Shown here one piece after another: positions 56,851 through 64,000 of a DNA stretch of 64,000 nt. The notes below the pieces were generated by a model. It worked only from the letters and a program-made list of their open reading frames with translations, was not told the DNA's origin and searched no databases. The position numbers were made by a program, and so were the translations under genes. This DNA comes from Datisca glomerata (Eukaryota > Streptophyta > Magnoliopsida > Cucurbitales > Datiscaceae). The stretch is taken from contig QANY01008650.1 in the NCBI GenBank assembly GCA_003255025.1, positions 1 through 64,000 of the forward strand, written 5' to 3'. Numbering within the stretch: the stretch's first letter is position 1; each line of letters begins with the position of its first letter.

Positions 56851-59255
56851 AGTTTCTCCCTTTTAAGCCCCTTAGTATATATATATATAGATAAGAAAGA
56901 CTTAATTAGGGGCATAGCCTAATTTTGAAAATAAGTGACAAATTGTCTAAAATAACGCAATTACAAATATGGCCGAATTTGATTCTACAGACTAACCAAA
57001 CAAAATGGTAAACCAAAATACTTTCTTCCTCATCAGGCACTAACATCCCAAAAACCTTAACTGCTTTAACAACCAAACAAAATACAATCTCTTTCATCTC
57101 ACTGAACTCGATCCGAAAAACCCTCACCACTTCACAACCAAACAAAATAAGATCTCACTCTCCATCACGAAGCTTCATCCTAGTGTCCATCGTGAAGCTC
57201 CATCTTCGTTTCAAATCAAAAGCGGAAATCAGGTAATTTCTTCACCATTTTTAATCGTGATTTGCCATATTTTGTTTGTGATTCACCATATTTGATGTCT
57301 ACATTTTACCTATAATTTGTCTATAATTCTCCATAGTTTTTAACCACAATTTTTGTAGTTTCTTGAATCGATTTCTAAGGTTTCTTCACTATAAATTCCA
57401 TGGTTTTTCTATATCGTGATTTGAATGATTTCTTAAGGCTATCGTATTTTTGTTTTCTAGGGTTCTAATTTTCGTGATTTTTTGGTTTCAATTACTCCAA
57501 CATTTAATTTCGAGCTTCCCATCATGATAAGATTACATATCCTAAGGATTTTTCAAACTTAAATTCTTAATTTATCCTAATTGTGTAAATTAATTACATG
57601 AGTTTGGTTTCTTAAATTTTAGGTTGGTTTGAGGTTTTGATTTTTAGGTTATATGTAAGTTCATATACCCTACTTTTTGCCTTAGATTGTGTTTATTAAT
57701 ACACATGTTTAGAAGAGATTCCTGATAATGATAATGTTATTTTTGCTTAGTTTAGGTGATTGTTGAGTATTAAAATAAGTTGTTAGTTGCAATTGTTGAG
57801 TTTTAATGCTAAAACACATTGTTATATAGATTATAAGTGTGTGTATGTATGTATGTATGTATGTATGTATATATATATATATATATATATCATTTGTGTA
57901 TTATCAGTTTTAATTAGTGTTTGCAATTTTTACAGAATCGTCATCGAAGTATGTATATTTCTAATAGATGATCTATAAAATAACTTATAAGACATCAACT
58001 TCTTATGCAGGCTAACAATGTCTAAGAAATGAGGACTCAACAAAAGAATGATGCAAAATTACCATGGAGATTGACATACAAACCTTCAACCTTTTATCAC
58101 AATCTTTTGTGATGTTTAAAAAGTTTCTAGGACACTTATGATGTATATTGTTGACTGCATAAGATGATGGATGATAAATTTTTTGTGATACAAGTTAATT
58201 TTGTATTGTGAGATTATTTTTAGGGGAAAAAATGATGTATTTTAATGATTACGATGAATGATACTAATTTTTTAATGATCTGTATAAAATATTTTTTTGG
58301 TATGAGATTTTTTTTATACTTGGATTATTGTTTCTATAGGTATATGGTAATATACTACATGATATAAATACTATAGATAATTTTAAATGATAGAAATGAT
58401 TGTTTGAAATGATTATGAGAATTGATACTAATTTTATCGTGATGAATATAATATTTTGTAAATAATTCTATAACGTGTGATCATTATGATACTTAGATAT
58501 TTATTTCTACATGTATATGATAATACACCATGCATATATAAATATATAATATAAATAATATTATATTTATTAATAAACTTGGCAATGAACATTCTCATTG
58601 ACATAATAAGCTTGACCATGAAACATAATCATAGTTATTTCAATAACACATCATATGACGCGTCTTCACTAATCAACAATAATTTCAACTTATAGTTAAT
58701 GTAATTTCTATCTATATCCCACTTTCATCGTAAAAAAGAACTACGATATATTGACAATCTAGTATGTAAGAATAAAAAAATAAAAAATGTAATAATAATC
58801 AGTAAGTTGTAATGACATACAAATGATAGATAATTATATACTTTAGTATATAATAATATATCATATAATAAACTTGAAATACGAAAATCTGCATAATGAA
58901 GAAAATATTCTACTTTACCTCTGAAAAACAGAGCTAAATAGAGGGCAAATATGGAGAAGTGAAAAAAGTTACAAACAATAACATAGTTATACATATTCAC
59001 AATAAATAATTATTCTAAAAAAATTCAACATCAAACAATGACTCATACTTCAACCAATTAAAGAATAATTGCTCACAAAATAATATAACTCAAACAGATT
59101 GTTATATTCATAATCCCAAAGAAACTAATCAACATACAAAAAACATAATCTCTAATAACTAAAATCATAAAAGTAATACAACATTCTCCACATAATTTAA
59201 TATTTATTTTTGGTAATAATCTTTAAAATCTAAAAACTATTGAGGGAAAACTTTA
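56851..59255. other. AT-rich region, no supported gene
   Basis: 57100-57235 looks like a leader exon with a donor (ATCAG/GTAATTT near 57233), and possible acceptors lie near 57935 and 58011, but no conserved coding sequence follows (ATG TCT AAG AAA TGA at 58018). A (GTAT)n(AT)n microsatellite occupies 57838-57890. From 58100 to 59255 the DNA is AT-rich with chance frames only. Confidence 0.45.
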
Positions 59256-59400
59256 AATAATAAGAAAGAGAATATTGTTATGAAGAAGGTGAAACACCCA
59301 AATATCGTTCAAATTCATGAGGTTAGTGTGAGTAAATCTAAAGATCTATTACACCATAGAACCCGCCATAGAGAAAATCTAGCTTTAAAATTAGTCAATT
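59256..59400 (+). pseudogene. Protein kinase fragment, SnRK3/CIPK-like
   Basis: The frame through 59280 reads KKENIVMKKVKHPNIVQIHE, then VSVSKSKD. This resembles kinase subdomains III-V in which a conserved I-M-K-x-V-x-H-P-N-I-V is followed by L-x-E-V and S-K-T-K, as in plant CIPK/SnRK3 kinases. After SKD the sequence loses similarity (LLHHRTRHREN). No Gly loop, catalytic loop or DFG is present, so it is at most a short captured exon. The similarity is about 25 residues long. Confidence 0.4.
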
Positions 59401-59409
59401 GTATTTTTG

Positions 59410-60999
59410 TATCAAGATTTCAGGATGAATTTTCTGATTAACACATTCAAATCAAAGCGATTGAGAAGAAGATTCATCTGAAATTGGTCGATCATGAAAT
59501 TTTGTAGATAGAGCGAATAAAAAGAGAGAGTGAAGACAGAGAGAGAGTGTAGGAGAGAGAGAGGGGGAGCCTTTATAAACCATTTAGATATTCGAGCCAT
59601 TTTTAACAAACTTCTGTTAAAGAGACGATTTTTTTATTGTTTGCAAGAATAGCCTGTTTAAAAGGCTTTGGTTAATTTATACAATGTTTTGACTATTATG
59701 CCCATATTATAAGATAATAGTTTTCATGAACGACTTGTTATGAGCAAGAAGTTTTATGATTCTTGACTAACAAAAATTAGTTAAGGCAAAAATTACTTGG
59801 TCTAAACAAGTAATTTTATAAACCAATTAATTTTTATGAATCTGGACAAACAAAAAGAAATAATACAAAAACTACTTGTTTGTCTACATTTTTTGTGGAC
59901 CTACGACCCCTTTTACATAAAGGGGTAAAATAGTATTTTTCACAAGTAAAAAATGTCTTATTCTATTAAAAATAGATTTTGTTGGCCTATTTTTCCAAAA
60001 TGCTTTTTAAAAAAGTCTTTTTATAAAAAAAAACCTATTTTATTTCATAAAAAACTCTACTTCACTTCTGTCTAAAAATAGACAAAAGTAAGAGCATCTG
60101 ACAAACAGAGAGCCTTCAAGTGAGCAAATAGGTCATTTAATGCCGCATAAGTGAGATTATATTTCTTTAGGTACTCCACAACCACGTCATTTTAGACTTA
60201 TTTCGTTGTCTCTCTATTCTCTCTCCAAACTATGTCGTTTTGTATTTCTTCTCTCTTCTGCTTCACTTTCTATTCTTGTCTTCTGCTTATTCTGTCTTCA
60301 ACATCGCTCTCTATTCCCTCTCTCCTACTTCTCTCTCTATTCTCTCTCATACTTCTGTCTCTCAATTTTGCAAAAAGGATCTGCATCCTCACAACTTAAA
60401 CCTTCCACTTCAAAATCCCCAATTTTTCCTTCATCACGCGACACCGTACGTTTACTTTTTATTTTAAACTGATGGTGTTCACGAGAACACCTCCTCGGCG
60501 CATTGCAGGGAGAGGTTATTTTGGTTGGTGCCATGGCCGTCAGCCACAAATTAACATTTGATATGAGATTTACGTTAATATATAAAAAATAATTATTTTT
60601 GGTTGTTGGTCGCCGTCACGATAAAAGTAGATAATTTTTTTTGTCCCCGCCAACATTTCTCTAACTTAATTTAATTATTTTGGCTCCAATCTATTATTTT
60701 AGTTATCTGTTTTTTAATTATACTAATTTTATTTTAAGCAGTACTTAATTAATTTAAAAAATTTATATAATTTTATAAATAATTCTTGTTGAGAAAAACT
60801 CTAATCGAAGGTTTTTTTCATTTAGCTAGTCTTTTAAATTAAATAATAACGATACAATATTCAACTAAGAAAAGTTGAAACATGTATACATGTCGATAAA
60901 GTTTGATCAACACATAAATTAAAAAATTCTGAACATCATTATCATTATATAGGCTTCCACTTGAGTATTTATTTTCAGTCTCATATCCATTAGGATCCT
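59410..60999. other. Region without recognised genes
   Basis: 59520-59575 is GA-rich with a minus-strand TTTATAAAG just outside it (near 59574), which could be a promoter. 60200-60460 is CT-rich and gives chance Ser/Leu frames. A short plus-strand frame near 60470 (MVFTRTPPRRIAGRG) has no domain I know. 60560-60990 is AT-rich. Confidence 0.4.
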
Positions 61000-61650
61000 G
61001 AAATTAATTAGAATACATGATAATCAGTACTCATAAAAATGTTAGTTAATATAAATTTAAAGATGAACAACTCAATTACAAAGATTAATTACCTCGATAT
61101 ATTACAAAATATGACCACCACTTTACTTTTTAGTCTAGCATTAGAAACTCATTTTGGTCTCATACATGGAGGATCCATTATTGTCTTTTGACCATATCCA
61201 AATTATATGTCATTTGTCAAATAATCGTCGTTGTTTCTACCATCAACAGTGTCCATCATAGTGTACTTGTTTATTTCTTTTGTAAGCAGTTACAAGCTTC
61301 CAGCAAACTTACATTTCACAATCTCACTACCTTCATCTATATCTGCCGCAATTGTCACAAATTTATAAACAACACGTATCATTTCATTACGCCGCAGTAC
61401 TTTAACAAATTTCTAATATATGTGTGAAACGGAGGAAGAACTTGATTCTGCGTCATATTATTTCACCATTTTTGTTCACCTACGCATGATATGCCGTGAG
61501 ATACTCTGACAACATTTTTTTCAATCAAAACTCTTAATACATGACGACATAAGATTCCAAAGGATTCAAACTTTGTGACTTGAACAAGTATTTGTCTCAA
61601 AAAATGAGTGGTAAGAACCTCAACCTCCCAACTCATTTCTTTCCCATGAC
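61000..61650 (-). pseudogene. FAR1/FRS-like fragment with SWIM zinc finger (broken)
   Basis: On the minus strand 61600-61480 reads VTKFESFGILCRHVLRVLIE, then KNVVRV. This matches the F-E-x-x-G-I-L-C-R-H-x-L-x-V-L core of the SWIM finger in FAR-RED IMPAIRED RESPONSE 1 family proteins, which derive from Mutator-like transposases. The next frame gives ISRHIMRR, then (after a stop) TKMVK as in the usual Y-I-L-R-R-W-T-K. FVKVLRRNEMIRVVYKFVTI and AADIDEGSEIVKCKFAG follow. The first Cys pair of the SWIM motif is lost. Several stops and a frameshift make it a pseudogene. Confidence 0.65.
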
Positions 61651-63210
61651 ATGAAAATATTCAAAGTAACCAATATTGTGTGAGAGTGACCAAACAAAAC
61701 AAAATCAAACAAATAATTCTTATATTTATTACATGAACGTGTTTATTATTCACATATCCAAAATTCAATTATTCTTAATTCTAATATATTCTAAAAAAAC
61801 AGTACAAAAAATAAAAGAACAGTACAAATAACAGCAAAACCAGTAAAAAAACTTAAAAAACAGTAAAAACAGCCAGAAAGTTAAAATCTGTAACAATTTT
61901 AAAAAAACTCTAAAAACAGTAAAATCTGTAAAAAAAAAATAAAAACTGTAAATATTAAAAAAAAAAGTAGAAAACAGTAAAAACAGCAAAAAAAAAAATT
62001 TAAGATTTTAAAACTGTAAAATTTTTAAAAAAAAACTTAAAAAAATAAAAAACCCATAAAACAGTAAAGATTTAAAAAAAAACAGTCAAAACAATTATGA
62101 TCATTGTCTTTTTCAAACAAAAATAGCAAAAAAAAATGAATCATATTAACATGTAAGCATAAGAAAATTAGCACTATAAACACATTAAAAGAAACAAAAC
62201 TTAATCAACTGAAACAATAAATGAAGTAAAAAATGAATAACACTAAACATCAACTAAATAGTTATTACCTTAATAGTAAGATGTGCTAATTGGAATGAAA
62301 GAATGATGAACTGAAGTAAAAAATGGTTGGAGTGATAGTAAGATGTGCTAATTGGAATGAAAGAAAGATGAACTGAAGTAAAAAATGGTTGGAGTTGAAG
62401 TGAGAAGTGGAGAAGAATACTTGTTTAAATAAAAATGAGATAAAAAGAAAAAAGAAAAAATCGAATTGATAAAAAAAACTACTAAAACTCAACCAACTTA
62501 TTAAATATTCAACTAACAAATTAAAAACTAACTACCTAAACATTAATTAACAATCAAAAAATATAAAATTAATTAAAAAATTGTTTTGAAAATGTTTTGA
62601 GGAGAAAACAGAAAAAAAATTATCTATTTATACCATGACGTAGGACTCATAATATAATAACATTTGACGTGGGTCTCATATGCCAAATGTCTATTTGTGC
62701 CTGATAGCCACAATAACCTCTTCATGAAAGGTTGCACTCTACATTATTCGCTTTTAAGAATTGTTTTCTTTGTTTTTTCTTATTGAAATGACATTTTTAC
62801 TTAATAATTTTTATTTTAATAAAGTAATAATTACATTCGCTCCTTTCTTTGTATTTCCTTACATGTAATCAATTTATTAAATTCGTAAAAAGTAACTTAT
62901 ACATAAATTTATAACATGTAAATCATTTAAGTACGACTTGTTAAAAAAATAAATTGCTTACTTGTTTTAGTTCATTAAAAAATAAATTGCTTACTTGTTT
63001 AAAGTAAGCAATTTATTGATGTAACTAATTTATTGACTTAACTGATTTGTGGATATAACTATTTTTTGATTAATGCTAAATAAATAGACTAATTAATTTG
63101 TTACATCAATAAATTGCTTACTTTATTGATTATGTGAATAATTTATTTACAATAAGTAAATAATTTAATTATGTGACTATATTTATTTACATTGTGCAAT
63201 AAAGTGGAAA
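61651..63210. other. AT-rich low-complexity DNA with a 62-bp duplication
   Basis: 61780-62110 is an A-rich array of AACAGTAAAA-type units. 62274-62395 is a tandem pair of about 62 bases sharing TAGTAAGATGTGCTAATTGG and GAACTGAAGTAAAAAATGG. 62930-63190 contains repeated AATAAATTGCTTACTT and its complement, an AT-rich inverted arrangement. No gene is seen. Confidence 0.6.
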
Positions 63211-63214
63211 CATA

Positions 63215-63410
63215 ATATGTACGATCCTGTTTGGCTCAACTTATAAACTGCAGTTTATGTCTTATAACTTAAATAAATAAATAATTTATTTTTAAGAATG
63301 CGTTTTACACAACTTTTGAAATAAGGTAGTAGCTTATTTAAGCTAAAAAACTAATAAGCAAAGCTAAACTAATCTAGCTTTTCAACTTAAAATTCTTTTA
63401 ATTTTTTCAC
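63215..63410. mobile_element. Possible MITE (hAT-like end)
   Basis: CCTGTTTGGCTCAACTTATA at 63227, followed by TTAAATAAATAA and AAGAATGCGTTTTACACAAC, resembles miniature elements common in plant genomes. Only one end is clear and no target duplication was found. Confidence 0.35.
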
Positions 63411-63549
63411 ATGTCCAAAATTACTCTCATCTTTTTTAAAAACTACACAAACATATCTCTATCCTTCAAGACAGATCTATGAAATGAGAAAAAAAATGTG
63501 TTGCTTTGAATTGAAGTAATAGCGTTGATGCCAATAATTGATTCTTTCG

Positions 63550-64000
63550 GCACTACTTTTCATGAGGTCAGGAGTTCGGGTCGGGTCATGACGACCCGTG
63601 GAGTTGGGTCGGTGACACGAGTTCGGGATGGGTCAGAGAGTCAGGTCAGGACAAAGGTCGGGTCGGGAACAAAGACCGGGGAATCGAGCCGGAGACATGT
63701 GTCGAGGAGCCGAGATCGAGGGAACGGGTCGGGGTCAAGGTCGGGGATACGAGGTCAGGAGTTCGGGTCGGGCCTGGGACGTGGGTCGAGTATGGGACGT
63801 GAATTCAAGCCGGGGAGTCGAGTCGGGTCGAGTTCGGGTAAGGCACAGGTCAAGGAGTCAGGCCAGGTCGGGGACACAAGGTCATGAGCTTGGAACGAGG
63901 ACATGACTCCCCGACCCCAGACCCAGACCCCGACCCCATACCCAGACCCCGACCACGACATCGACTCCGACCTCGACCTTTAGGTTGGGGAGCTGGGGTC
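63550..64000. repeat. GC-rich GGGTCGGG-type minisatellite with strand switch
   Basis: From 63560 to about 63895 the plus strand carries short units around GGGTCGGG(A)C and GAGTCGGGTC. From about 63905 the polarity reverses to CCCCGACCCC and CAGACCCAGACCCCGACC. It is far more GC-rich than its surroundings and runs off the window edge. The frames on both strands (63525-63906 plus, 63961-63755 minus) are repeat artefacts. Confidence 0.8.

Noticed and set aside
57100..58060. Small three-exon gene suggested by leader-like sequence and splice sites
   Set aside because: No conserved coding sequence; the best ATG (58018) meets a stop after three codons.
63525..63961. Arg/Gly/Ser-rich ORFs on both strands
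   Set aside because: Simultaneous open frames on both strands result from the short-period GC-rich minisatellite.

Overview
The window looks like nuclear DNA of a flowering plant, probably a eudicot. It is AT-rich, carries spliced genes with GT-AG introns, and is dominated by plant-type transposable elements and an endogenous pararetrovirus. I recognise one well-supported host gene. Everything else I can name is mobile-element sequence, viral fossil or repeat. All calls come from reading the sequence; no search or alignment was run.

Layout. 1-3401: AT-rich DNA with weak, decayed retroelement-like stretches. 3402-17830: two rearranged copies of an endogenous caulimovirid (plant DNA pararetrovirus) in opposite orientation. 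Copy A (plus strand, 3402-9763) and copy B (minus strand, 17830-9762) each retain pieces of capsid-like, protease, reverse transcriptase/RNase H and downstream-ORF coding sequence plus a pregenomic promoter. The two promoters (TATA boxes at 7186 and 10953) point at each other. Every viral ORF is broken. 18573-23554 (minus): a nine-exon gene for an ELF5/WBP11-like proline-rich protein (543 residues as I splice it), with a tRNA-derived SINE in intron 3. 23684-25037: AT-rich intergenic DNA.

25047-55306 is, by my reading, a single giant Mutator-like element (MULE) of about 30.3 kb. It has diverged terminal inverted repeats and an 8/9-matching 9-bp target duplication. Two convergent genes lie inside: a DUF1985/Ulp1-protease gene running in from the left end (Kaonashi type) and a mudrA-like transposase running in from the right end. 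Both are pseudogenes, and their introns are filled with a palindromic minisatellite and nested insertions: a solo LTR (28570-30125), an unclassified insertion (about 30470-33085), broken Ty3/gypsy (Tat-like) pieces in both orientations, plant-mobile-domain (PMD) gene fragments in three places, a 111-bp satellite, and a 3.5-kb CACTA element (49305-52827) with a TGA target duplication.

55307-64000: AT-rich DNA with local duplications, a short protein-kinase-like fragment (59256-59400), a FAR1-like SWIM-zinc-finger pseudogene (61000-61650, minus), and a GC-rich minisatellite that switches strand polarity at the right edge.
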